A stretch of 14,015 nt of DNA from Fimadaptatus sp050946055 (lineage in GTDB: Bacteria; Bacillota; Clostridia; Christensenellales; Aristaeellaceae). A program made the translations under genes and the position numbers. Below the pieces are notes generated by a model. The model was given only the letters and a program-made list of their open reading frames with translations, had not been told where the DNA came from and searched no databases. Below are positions 6,655-12,743 of this stretch, piece after piece. The stretch is from assembly GCA_050946055.1 (NCBI GenBank), contig JBMNUB010000062.1, forward strand, positions 1 to 14,015. Direction: 5' to 3'. Position 1 is the stretch's first letter. The number at the start of each line of letters is the position of its first letter.

Positions 6655-7212
6655 ATGAACGTGATACTTATAGGCATGCCCGGAGCGGGCAAGAGCACGC
6701 TGGGAGTGCTGCTTGCCAAGCTCATGGGCTACTCTTTTGTGGATACGGACATACTCATGCAGCAGAAGCACGGCGCTCTGCTGGGTCAGATACTCAGGAA
6801 GAACGGCAATCACGCCTTCCTTGAGCTGGAACAGGACATGATGAACAGCATATCGCTGGACAGAACCGTAATCGCCACTGGCGGCAGCGCCGTATACTCA
6901 CAAAGCGGCATGGAGCACCTCAAGTCAAACGGCATATGCGTATATCTGGACGTGCCGTACAAGCTGATAGCGGCGCGTCTGGGCAATCTGCGCCAGCGCG
7001 GCGTGGTACTGCCCAATGGTTTCACTCTGCGCGATCTGTACGACGAGCGCGCGCCGCTCTACCAGCGCTACGCCGACATAACCGTCGCGCTGGACAAGAG
7101 CGGCTCGCTCGATGCGGCGGCGCGCATGCTGTACGATGACATACTGGCGATGTCGCCCGACGCGGTATCGGGCATTGCCCCCGACGACACGTTCGGCGAC
7201 GGCGAGGCGTGA
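6655..7212 (+). CDS. Shikimate-kinase-like P-loop kinase
   Basis: A 185-residue nucleoside monophosphate kinase-fold protein. It has the Walker A loop GMPGAGKST (7-15), the VDTD motif (29-32) that supplies the substrate- and magnesium-binding Asp in shikimate kinases, and the late RAPLYQRYAD segment (132-141) matching the R-x-P-x-Y region of the family. Two shikimate contacts are altered: the usual F-R-x-x-E reads FLELE (55-59, Leu56 in place of Arg), and the G-G-G loop reads TGGSAVY (75-81). The lid region is RGVVLPNG. It may therefore phosphorylate a different small molecule, or be a diverged paralogue; I withhold an aro symbol. AAGGAGGG stands 7 nt before the ATG at 6655; a longer frame from 6577 lacks such a site. 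No other aromatic-pathway gene is in the window. A 12-bp stem-loop follows the stop. Confidence 0.82.
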   Translation: MNVILIGMPGAGKSTLGVLLAKLMGYSFVDTDILMQQKHGALLGQILRKNGNHAFLELEQDMMNSISLDRTVIATGGSAVYSQSGMEHLKSNGICVYLDVPYKLIAARLGNLRQRGVVLPNGFTLRDLYDERAPLYQRYADITVALDKSGSLDAAARMLYDDILAMSPDAVSGIAPDDTFGDGEA

Positions 7213-7256
7213 TGCGGCGCGCACATGCCTAGCGTGGGCGCTGCACCGGCAACCGC

Positions 7257-7303
7257 GCTCCGGCATGCGGCCATGCTGCGTTCGGCAAGGCGCATGCCGG
7301 AGC
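7257..7303. other. Perfect 12-bp stem-loop after the kinase gene
   Basis: GCTCCGGCATGC (7257-7268) pairs perfectly with GCATGCCGGAGC (7292-7303), starting 45 nt after the kinase stop. No T run follows on either strand. It could act as a transcript-end stabiliser or a weak, non-canonical terminator. It stands 82 nt upstream of the dehydrogenase ATG. A weak candidate -10 (TATTAT or TATATA, 7337-7345) follows, without a clear -35. Confidence 0.6.
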
Positions 7304-7384
7304 CAGCACCGCATATGCCGCAGCGCCCGGAATATCTATTATATACTTGGGCTGCGCATGTGCGCGGCGGGAGGAGCTGGTAAA

Positions 7385-8377
7385 ATGCTGGCAGCATTCA
7401 AGCGCTCGGCTACCGATGTGGAGCTGCGCGATGTACCCATGCCCGAGCCGGGCTGGGGCGAGGTGCTGATAAAGGTGATGAGCTGCGGCGTGTGCGGCGG
7501 CGATTTAGGCGAGAGTCTCGAGTATGAGCGCTTTGGCCATGAGGTCGCAGGCGAAGTCGTGGCGCTGGGCGAAGGCGCGCGCAGGCTGCGCGTGGGAGAA
7601 AGGGTCGTGGTCGAGAGCGGTTCGTTCTGCGGCGTGTGCGACCTGTGCCGCAACGGCCGCCCCGACCTGTGCCGCCGCGTCGCGGACGGCACATACTGCG
7701 GGTTTGCTGAGTACGCGGTCGTGCCTGAAAGGAACGCCGTACATCTGCCCGACGACTTGTCCTATGCGCATGCGGCGCTCATAGAGCCGCTGGGCGTGGC
7801 GATAGACCTTGTAAAGACCGCCGAAGTGTCCATGGGCGATCATGTGCTGATACTGGGCGCTGGCTCGATAGGGCTCATGGCCATGCAGCTGGCGCGGCGC
7901 GCGGGTGCTTCGCGCATATGGGCGGCCATGCGCTCGCATGCCGCGCGCAAGATAGAGCTGGCGCGCGCGTTCGGTGCGGAGGACGTGCTGTTTACCGATG
8001 CGGATCAGCTCACGCGGGACGCATTTCCGCGAGGTGGCGTGGACCGCGCGCTGATAACCGCGCCGCCGTCCACCATACCTGCGGCGCTGGACATGCTGAA
8101 TTACGGTGGCATAGCGGCGTTCATAGGCTTTGGCGGCGACGGGCGCATAGAGATAGACGCGCATCGCTTTCATACCGGCAAATTGCAGCTGCGCGGCGCG
8201 TTCTCCTCGCCCGGCATATACTTCCCGCTCGCGATAGAAGCGCTGCGCTCGGGCATGATAGACGCGGATGCCATGATAAGCCACACCGCGCCGCTTGAGG
8301 ACATAGCCGAGCTTATGCATGCGGCGGGCTGCGAGCGCGAGCGCGCCGTGAAGTGCGTGATGCTGGCGCAGCAGTGA
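7385..8377 (+). CDS. Zinc-dependent medium-chain dehydrogenase (MDR, sorbitol/threonine dehydrogenase type)
   Basis: A 330-residue NAD(P)-dependent alcohol or polyol dehydrogenase. Catalytic zinc ligands are visible as Cys37 (CGVCGGDL), His52-Glu53 (GHEVAGEV) and Glu134 (IEPLGVA). The four structural-zinc cysteines are Cys82, Cys85, Cys88 and Cys96. The Rossmann nucleotide-binding loop is GAGSIG (158-163). The stretch between the first ligand and GHE is only 15 residues, clearly shorter than in sorbitol dehydrogenase-type relatives, so a surface loop is deleted. Residue 3 of the usual CGSD motif is Gly (CGGD). I chose the ATG at 7385 because GGAGGAG lies 8 nt upstream; a longer frame from 7112 only overlaps the kinase gene. 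The following gene, 245 nt downstream, is another sugar-type oxidoreductase, which suggests related substrates. The exact substrate cannot be read from sequence. Confidence 0.9.
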   Translation: MLAAFKRSATDVELRDVPMPEPGWGEVLIKVMSCGVCGGDLGESLEYERFGHEVAGEVVALGEGARRLRVGERVVVESGSFCGVCDLCRNGRPDLCRRVADGTYCGFAEYAVVPERNAVHLPDDLSYAHAALIEPLGVAIDLVKTAEVSMGDHVLILGAGSIGLMAMQLARRAGASRIWAAMRSHAARKIELARAFGAEDVLFTDADQLTRDAFPRGGVDRALITAPPSTIPAALDMLNYGGIAAFIGFGGDGRIEIDAHRFHTGKLQLRGAFSSPGIYFPLAIEALRSGMIDADAMISHTAPLEDIAELMHAAGCERERAVKCVMLAQQ

Positions 8378-8392
8378 CATCCGCAGCCCAGC

Positions 8393-8471
8393 GCCCTGCG
8401 CAGGATATGTCCGCGCGCAGGCAGAGCATTGTGCCGCAGCCGCCACGGCTTAACTTACGCCCTGCGCAGGG
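8393..8471. promoter_or_regulatory. Pair of palindromic CCTGCGCAGG sites between the two dehydrogenase genes
   Basis: GCCCTGCGCAGG occurs at 8393-8404 and again at 8459-8470, 66 nt apart (about six helical turns). The second forms a perfect 12-bp palindrome CCCTGCGCAGGG (8460-8471). Both lie between the MDR stop (8377) and the Gfo/Idh start (8623), where an operator would be expected. The role as operator is inference; short hairpin ends are the alternative. A weak -10 candidate (TATTAC, 8550-8555) lies downstream. Confidence 0.4.
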
Positions 8472-8622
8472 TGAGGCATCGCAAGCATGCGCGGCCACCA
8501 TCTGTCTCATGACATAAATGCCCTGAGTTCACCTGCGGCATGCGCACGGTATTACAAATGACCACAAATATCAAGCTCTTGCGCCATAGGCGACGTGAGA
8601 TGCAGGCAGAGGTGCATAACTT

Positions 8623-9600
8623 ATGTTCAATATCGCTATAATCGGACAGGAAGGTCACTTCAACTACGCGCTGGAGGCGCTGCGCGCGCGCGATGATATA
8701 CGGCTCTGCGCGATAGCGCCCGGCACACCCGGAGGCGCGCTGGACGGCCTGCGCAAGCAGACTGCCGGGTTCGCCCCGCGCGAATACGCCGACTATCACG
8801 AGATGCTTGAGAACGAGCATCCCGACATAGCCGTGATAAACCCCGAGTTTCACCTGACCGCGCGCATCACCATGGACTGCCTGAACGCGGGCGCACACTG
8901 CTTCAGCGAGAAGCCTGTTGCCACCGAGCTGGACGAGCTGGAAGCGCTGGAGCGCTGCCATGCAGGCAGTGGGCGCGCGCTATGCGGCATGTTCGGCATC
9001 AAGGAAGAGCCCTGGTACATGGCGCTGAGCCGTGCCGTGCGCGAGGGTGCCATAGGTGAAGTGCGGCTGGTGCAGGGCCAGAAGAGCTATCGCATGGGCA
9101 TAAGGCCGCCATTCTATTCGCATAGGGAGCTGTTCGGCGGGCTGATACCATGGGTCGCCATACATGCGGTGGACTGGGCCATGAGCGTGGCGGGCAAGCG
9201 CTGCCTGAACGTAGCTGCATCGCATTCCACGCACGCCAACGGCGGCAATGGCGACATGGAAGCGACTTCTGCCGTGCTGATGGAGCTTGAGGACGGCGTG
9301 ATAGTCACCGTTACCGCCGACTTCCTGCGTCCCACCACCTCGGCGCGCCACGACGACGACCGTCTGCGCGTGACCGGTACTCGCGGCATGATAGAGGCCG
9401 TGGACGGGCGCGTATATCTGGAGGGCGCTGAGCCCAAGCACGAGCTGGAGCTTCCGCCGCGTGGCATATACTTCGGCGACTTTGTGGACGCGATAGCGCG
9501 CGGCGAGGCCGAAGCGCTGGCTCAGGAGGCGTTCGACGTGACGCGCGTATGCCTGACTGCCAGAAAGAGCGCCGACGAGCGCACGCGCATATCGCTGTAA
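8623..9600 (+). CDS. Gfo/Idh/MocA-family oxidoreductase
   Basis: A 325-residue NAD(P)-dependent dehydrogenase of the glucose-fructose oxidoreductase / inositol dehydrogenase superfamily, usually acting on cyclic polyols, sugars or sugar acids in the cytoplasm. The N-terminal Rossmann domain starts with NIAIIGQEGHF (3-13), slightly atypical beside the common GxGxxG. The catalytic-site motif SEKPVA holds Lys97. The second-domain motif GGLIPWVAIHAVDW (172-185) supplies His181 and Asp184, matching the family G-G...H-x-x-D pattern. AGAGGTG precedes the ATG by 9 nt, a moderate ribosome binding site. The reading frame before it is not extended. It follows the zinc dehydrogenase in the same direction, and such pairs are common in sugar and inositol catabolism, but no transporter, kinase or isomerase accompanies them here. 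Downstream lie repeats B and A and a strong terminator at 10149-10195. Confidence 0.9.
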   Translation: MFNIAIIGQEGHFNYALEALRARDDIRLCAIAPGTPGGALDGLRKQTAGFAPREYADYHEMLENEHPDIAVINPEFHLTARITMDCLNAGAHCFSEKPVATELDELEALERCHAGSGRALCGMFGIKEEPWYMALSRAVREGAIGEVRLVQGQKSYRMGIRPPFYSHRELFGGLIPWVAIHAVDWAMSVAGKRCLNVAASHSTHANGGNGDMEATSAVLMELEDGVIVTVTADFLRPTTSARHDDDRLRVTGTRGMIEAVDGRVYLEGAEPKHELELPPRGIYFGDFVDAIARGEAEALAQEAFDVTRVCLTARKSADERTRISL

Positions 9601-9628
9601 GCCGGTATAGGCACAGTAAGTTTCGTGT

Positions 9629-9859
9629 TCTTCACGGAAACCCCGGAGCTTGTGAGGAAAGTGACAAGGCGCAGCAATACTGCCAGATGGTCAAGGCCAA
9701 AGAATGCGGGATGATCCCTTCCCTGCCATTGCTGTAACTGCAAAGCCATGACAGGGACACTAATGAAGGGCTGGCTTGCATTTTTAGCATTAATTTTCCC
9801 GTCTGAATCATGATGTTTGCCCCTTGCTTTCAATATCCTCCCGGTTTCCGTGAAGAGCC
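9629..9859. mobile_element. Repeat B, copy 2: MITE-like relic with terminal inverted repeats
   Basis: A perfect 14-bp inverted repeat, TCTTCACGGAAACC (9629-9642) and GGTTTCCGTGAAGA (9843-9856), brackets about 200 nt; with one indel it extends inward to about 20 bp (CCGGAG against CTCCCGG). The right half (9760-9859) aligns with 315-413. A reverse-strand frame is open from 9833 leftward and its start resembles the frame in copy 1, but it runs on into the oxidoreductase gene and shows no known domain. I read this as a short non-autonomous element or the remains of an insertion sequence. It starts 29 nt after the oxidoreductase stop. Confidence 0.5.
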
Positions 9860-9866
9860 AATAAGC

Positions 9867-9884
9867 CGTGAATGACCCGGCTTC
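9867..9884. repeat. 18-bp direct repeat, left copy
   Basis: CGTGAATGACCCGGCTTC occurs exactly here and again at 10131-10148. The two copies flank a 246-nt interval holding repeat A copy 2. They may mark an insertion or recombination boundary. A small hairpin, CTTGTC/GACAAG, follows within 20 nt. Confidence 0.75.
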
Positions 9885-9948
9885 AGCTTGTCTTTGACAA
9901 GCGTGGACTGGGTAGAACCTTCCCCGTCACTGCCGCCCCTGCTCAGTT

Positions 9949-10126
9949 TCCATTGAGATCCTTAAGGTTTACGGGCGTGGAAACTGCAGTGTAGATGTTT
10001 TACTCCGGGAAATAAGATTTTCCTGCGTAAAAAATCCTGAGCGCCCAACACACATGTCGCCGGGCGCGATTAAAGTCGGCGGGATGCGAAGTCTGCCGAA
10101 CTCTCCGGAGGTTTTTTGACAGTCTG
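9949..10126. repeat. Dispersed repeat A, copy 2
   Basis: Aligns end to end with 1-178. The pairings GGAAA/TTTCC, CTGC/GTAG (G-U tolerated), GCGCCC (10041-10046) with GGGCGC (10062-10067), and TCGGCG (10076-10081) with TGCCGA (10094-10099) are kept despite about 20% divergence. The invariant blocks are AAGGTTT, GGAAACTGCA, CCTGCGTAAAAAATCC, CGCCGGGCGCGATTAAA and CCGAACTCTCCGG. It is followed after 22 nt by a strong rightward terminator, parallel to copy 1. No promoter is evident just upstream; TTGACA at 9894-9899 lacks a good -10. Confidence 0.75.
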
Positions 10127-10130
10127 AAGA

Positions 10131-10148
10131 CGTGAATGACCCGGCTTC
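10131..10148. repeat. 18-bp direct repeat, right copy
   Basis: Exact second copy of the sequence at 9867-9884. It abuts the first arm of the terminator hairpin that begins at 10149, five nt after the end of repeat A copy 2. Confidence 0.75.
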
Positions 10149-10195
10149 GCGCCCGCTTTCGAAGAAGAATGCCAGCTTCGGAAGCGGGCGCTTTT
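10149..10195 (+). terminator. Strong rightward intrinsic terminator
   Basis: GCGCCCGCTTTCGAAG (10149-10164) pairs over 16 bp (one G-T) with CTTCGGAAGCGGGCGC (10176-10191) across an 11-nt loop and is followed by TTTT (10192-10195). It would end rightward transcription from the oxidoreductase gene and/or from repeat A. A further hairpin, CATGTCA/TGACATG (10198-10218), lies directly after it. Between there and the AraC stop, GCCGCGC (10257-10263) pairs with GCGCGGC (10278-10284), a hairpin with no T tract at the end of the araC-type gene. Confidence 0.85.
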
Positions 10196-10286
10196 GCCAT
10201 GTCATTCGCTTTGACATGTGACCATGCTCAAATGCGAATACAGGATCGGCTCATATGCCGCGCCTGTGCATTCAAATGCGCGGCAG

Positions 10287-11132
10287 CTATTTTGCGGCAT
10301 TTGCGCGGCAGCGCAGCGCATATTGGTAAGGCGTTATGCCGACATTGCGCCGAAACGCCGTTATGAATGAAGTGTCGCTGCTAAATCCCGTCAGGCGCGC
10401 GGCGCTGCTCACGCTCGCGCCGTCCCGCAGCAGCTCCATACCGTGCGACAGGCGGCGATACGATATGTAATCGCCTATGCTGAAGCCGGTCTCGCGGCGA
10501 AACAGCCTGCATAGATAGCTCTTGTCTATGAAGCACAGCGCGCTCAATTCATCCAGCGATATGCGCTGGGCAAAATTGGTGTCCACATGCTCCATAACCG
10601 CGCGCACGTACGGATCATCGCCGCGCCTGCGCTCATGCAGCCCGTCCGGCAAGCGCCGCGTTGTGCGGCACAGCAGCAACAGCAGCCTGCACAGCATGAG
10701 CCAGCGCTCCACCCTGTCCAGCTCGCCGCCGCCCGCCATATCGCCCATGCCGTCGGCCAGCGCCATGAACTCGGCGAGTTCCCCATCGCTCAGCGACACG
10801 CAATGCCCATGCCCTTCCCTGTCAAAGCAGCTCAGCAGCCGCGCGCCCTCGCCCGGAAGCGCGCTTATCACGCCATGCGGGAAGGTTATCACATACCTAT
10901 CATATGCAACGTCCGGCGGCACGCTCACCTGATGCAGATCGGCACCCGTGAACAGCATCACATCGCCGCGCCTTAGCGCATAAACCTCTCTGTTGACCAG
11001 CATGCGCACTCCGCCGGTCAGCGTCATGTATATCTCAAATACGTCGTGTATGTGCATAGCGCCCATGCTATAACCCTGCGTCACATGCCGGCTGCATTGC
11101 AGGCCGCCCAGATCGTATACTCCGCTTATCAT
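10287..11132 (-). CDS. AraC-family transcriptional regulator (cupin sensor plus two HTH)
   Basis: A 281-residue DNA-binding regulator. The N-terminal part (about 20-95) has an AraC-type cupin pattern, HIHDVFEIYMTLTGG and RRGDVMLF, a probable small-ligand sensor. The C-terminal AraC DNA-binding domain spans about 174-275, with a first helix-turn-helix near 191-215 (ISLDELSALCFIDKSYLCRL) and the second near 240-262, followed by the family signature GITPYQY (265-271). The ATG at 11130-11132 has AAGGA 8 nt upstream on the reverse strand. The gene is transcribed divergently from the URO-D-like gene, and by common AraC logic probably controls it and perhaps itself; the ligand is unknown. A near-consensus promoter lies almost 300 nt upstream, giving an unusually long leader. 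It ends in TAG, directly before a hairpin. Confidence 0.93.
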   Translation of the reverse strand: MISGVYDLGGLQCSRHVTQGYSMGAMHIHDVFEIYMTLTGGVRMLVNREVYALRRGDVMLFTGADLHQVSVPPDVAYDRYVITFPHGVISALPGEGARLLSCFDREGHGHCVSLSDGELAEFMALADGMGDMAGGGELDRVERWLMLCRLLLLLCRTTRRLPDGLHERRRGDDPYVRAVMEHVDTNFAQRISLDELSALCFIDKSYLCRLFRRETGFSIGDYISYRRLSHGMELLRDGASVSSAARLTGFSSDTSFITAFRRNVGITPYQYALRCRANAAK

Positions 11133-11426
11133 ATATCATATCCTTCTCTGCCGTGCCTATCGCATATTGCCCGGTGCGGGCCAATTGTGCTTGGGGCAGC
11201 AATGCCGCAGCACGGCGCTTCTGCTCTGAAGGCGGCGCGCAGTTTAATCATTGCTGCGCACTTTTGCATAAGCGAGCCAACCAGTCTCACTTGGCGCAAG
11301 CAACGCATGCATTTGCGCGCGCATTAGGCTAAATGCTGCATGTCAAGGCGCATGCGGCTCAATGCACGCTCATGCTCTGCACATCAGGCGATTGCGTGCC
11401 GCGCGCCATGCTCCCGGCTTCTGCCT
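11133..11426 (-). other. Long leader of the AraC-type regulator gene
   Basis: About 294 nt between the predicted transcription start and the regulator ATG. It contains a 9-bp inverted repeat, GCAGCAATG (11196-11204) with CATTGCTGC (11249-11257), and many GCGC/GCAT words. I found no short reading frame with a well-placed ribosome binding site and no recognised riboswitch. Confidence 0.4.
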
Positions 11427-11432
11427 TAGCCG

Positions 11433-11461
11433 AGTATAATACCGCGCCATGTCAATGTCAA
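11433..11461 (-). promoter_or_regulatory. Near-consensus promoter for the AraC-type regulator
   Basis: On the reverse strand a perfect TTGACA (11456-11461) and TATACT (11433-11438) are separated by exactly 17 nt. TGTCAA on the forward strand occurs three times here (11450-11455, 11456-11461, 11477-11482), so the site may also hold regulator half-sites. Predicted transcription starts near 11426. Confidence 0.8.
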
Positions 11462-11510
11462 TATGGCGAAGTTTTTTGTCAATCGCAGCATAGCAATGCG
11501 CACGCCATGA

Positions 11511-11519
11511 TGGTACAAT
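11511..11519 (+). promoter_or_regulatory. Candidate extended -10 promoter of the URO-D-like gene
   Basis: TGGTACAAT (11511-11519) matches an extended -10 (TGn followed by TACAAT). No good -35 stands at 16-18 nt, which fits a promoter needing an activator such as the divergent AraC protein. Start would be near 11526, about 147 nt before the ATG. Confidence 0.5.
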
Positions 11520-11672
11520 TTACGTAAAGTACATCCCCACATGACGCGGATGCGCGGCAGGGAGCAGCTTGCACAGGGCGCGAAGCAGCGCGCCTCACGC
11601 TTGCTCATGGCGCGCATGCGCACGGACACATGCGAAGCTGCAATCCGCACAAGGTCAGGAGGTATGGCTATT

Positions 11673-12743
11673 ATGGAACTTAGGCGCTACTTTGACGATG
11701 TGGAAGCGCGCATAGACGAGGCACAGGAGCGGCGCATAGCCGCCGAGTGGCTGGAGTTCTGCGCGCTCAGATGCACAGACGAGTTCTTTTCGCCCGCCCG
11801 CAGTCCCGCGCCCTCGCGCATCGACTGGCCGCAAGTATGCATAAACGCGGCGTTTGGCGATATGGAGCTTATGCTCTATCTTCAGCTCAGGGGCGTTTCT
11901 GACATGCTGTCCGCAGGCAGCGGGCTTATGCTGGGCGTGCGCGCCAACTATGGCACATGCATAATCCCCTCCATGTTCGGCGCGGAGGTGTTTCCCCTGC
12001 CCGACAAGGCCGACACGCTGCCGGGCGCGCTGCCGCTCAAGGGCGGCGTGGATGCGCTGAGGGACATCGCCGAATCGCGTCAGATCGATTACGAGCGGGG
12101 ACTTGCGCCGCGCGTGTTCGAATTCGGCGAGCGCTGGCAGGAGGCCGTGCGCGACTATCCTCGGATAAGCGCGCATGTACACCTGTACAACCCCGACCTG
12201 CAAGGGCCGTTTGCGCTGGCCGACATGCTGGCAGGGAGCGGCATATACTACGCGCTCTACGACGAGCCGGAGATGATACTGTCGGCGCTGGAACACATGA
12301 CGGATGTATACCTAGACTTCACGCGGCGCTGGCAGGCGAAGCATCCGCCGTATGACGCGCTACACTCGATTGAATGGGGACTCATGCACCGCGGCCACAC
12401 CATGCTGCGCAACGATGCAATAGTCAATCTGTCCCCCGCCATGTACCGCGAGTTTGCCATGCCATATGATGCGCGCGTGTTTGCCGAGCTGGGCGGCGGC
12501 ATGCACTTTTGCGGGCGCGGTGATCATTACATGGCCGATGCCTGTGCCATACCCGGCCTGAGCTGCATAAACATGTCCCAGCCCGAGCTTAACGACATGA
12601 ACAAGATATACGCCGCCACGATAGAGCAGGGCAAGCTAATAGTGGGCATGCCCGCAGCCGAGATAACCCGTGCGGGCATGTGCGGGCAAAGGCTGCTGGG
12701 GCGCGTGCAGAGCAGCGCGGCGCAATCGGCATACAGGGCATAG
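11673..12743 (+). CDS. URO-D-superfamily protein (uroporphyrinogen decarboxylase / methyltransferase-like)
   Basis: A 356-residue protein with the URO-D fold pattern. The mid-protein segment DLQGPFALADMLAGSG followed by a D-E-P motif matches the family region around the substrate pocket. GGGMHFCGRGDHY contains His278-x-Cys280, and a further Cys337 lies in GMCGQR; this H-x-C...C layout recalls the zinc site of MtaA/MtbA-type corrinoid methyltransferases rather than true decarboxylases. No corrinoid protein or heme gene is nearby, so methyltransferase activity is only a possibility. The gene is divergent from an AraC regulator, its probable controller. AGGAGG at 11657-11662 is 10 nt before the ATG at 11673 but only 1 nt from another in-frame ATG at 11664, so 11673 is chosen. 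The long frame back to 11541 would overlap the leader. A two-sided terminator follows after about 280 nt. Confidence 0.82.
   Translation: MELRRYFDDVEARIDEAQERRIAAEWLEFCALRCTDEFFSPARSPAPSRIDWPQVCINAAFGDMELMLYLQLRGVSDMLSAGSGLMLGVRANYGTCIIPSMFGAEVFPLPDKADTLPGALPLKGGVDALRDIAESRQIDYERGLAPRVFEFGERWQEAVRDYPRISAHVHLYNPDLQGPFALADMLAGSGIYYALYDEPEMILSALEHMTDVYLDFTRRWQAKHPPYDALHSIEWGLMHRGHTMLRNDAIVNLSPAMYREFAMPYDARVFAELGGGMHFCGRGDHYMADACAIPGLSCINMSQPELNDMNKIYAATIEQGKLIVGMPAAEITRAGMCGQRLLGRVQSSAAQSAYRA

Noticed and set aside
5875..6813. Reverse-strand 312-codon frame over the hydrolase and kinase genes
   Set aside because: Antisense to two well-supported genes and without recognisable motifs.
5449..9600. 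One operon joining hydrolase, kinase and two dehydrogenases
   Set aside because: Gaps of 170-290 nt with perfect stem-loops and palindromes lie between them and their functions do not form a pathway; shared transcription cannot be excluded but is not supported.
9522..9833. Reverse-strand frame of 103 codons as a real gene
   Set aside because: It runs into the end of the oxidoreductase gene in antisense and its spacer part matches a repeat that is broken by a stop in the other copy; treated as a mobile-element relic instead.
9885..9922. TTGACA at 9894-9899 as a promoter for repeat A copy 2
   Set aside because: No -10-like hexamer occurs 16-18 nt downstream; the TTGACA is part of a small hairpin (CTTGTC/GACAAG).
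11433..11440. Forward-strand TATAAT at 11435-11440 as the promoter of the URO-D-like gene
   Set aside because: No -35 is found 16-18 nt upstream, and the same bases form the -10 of a much better leftward promoter.
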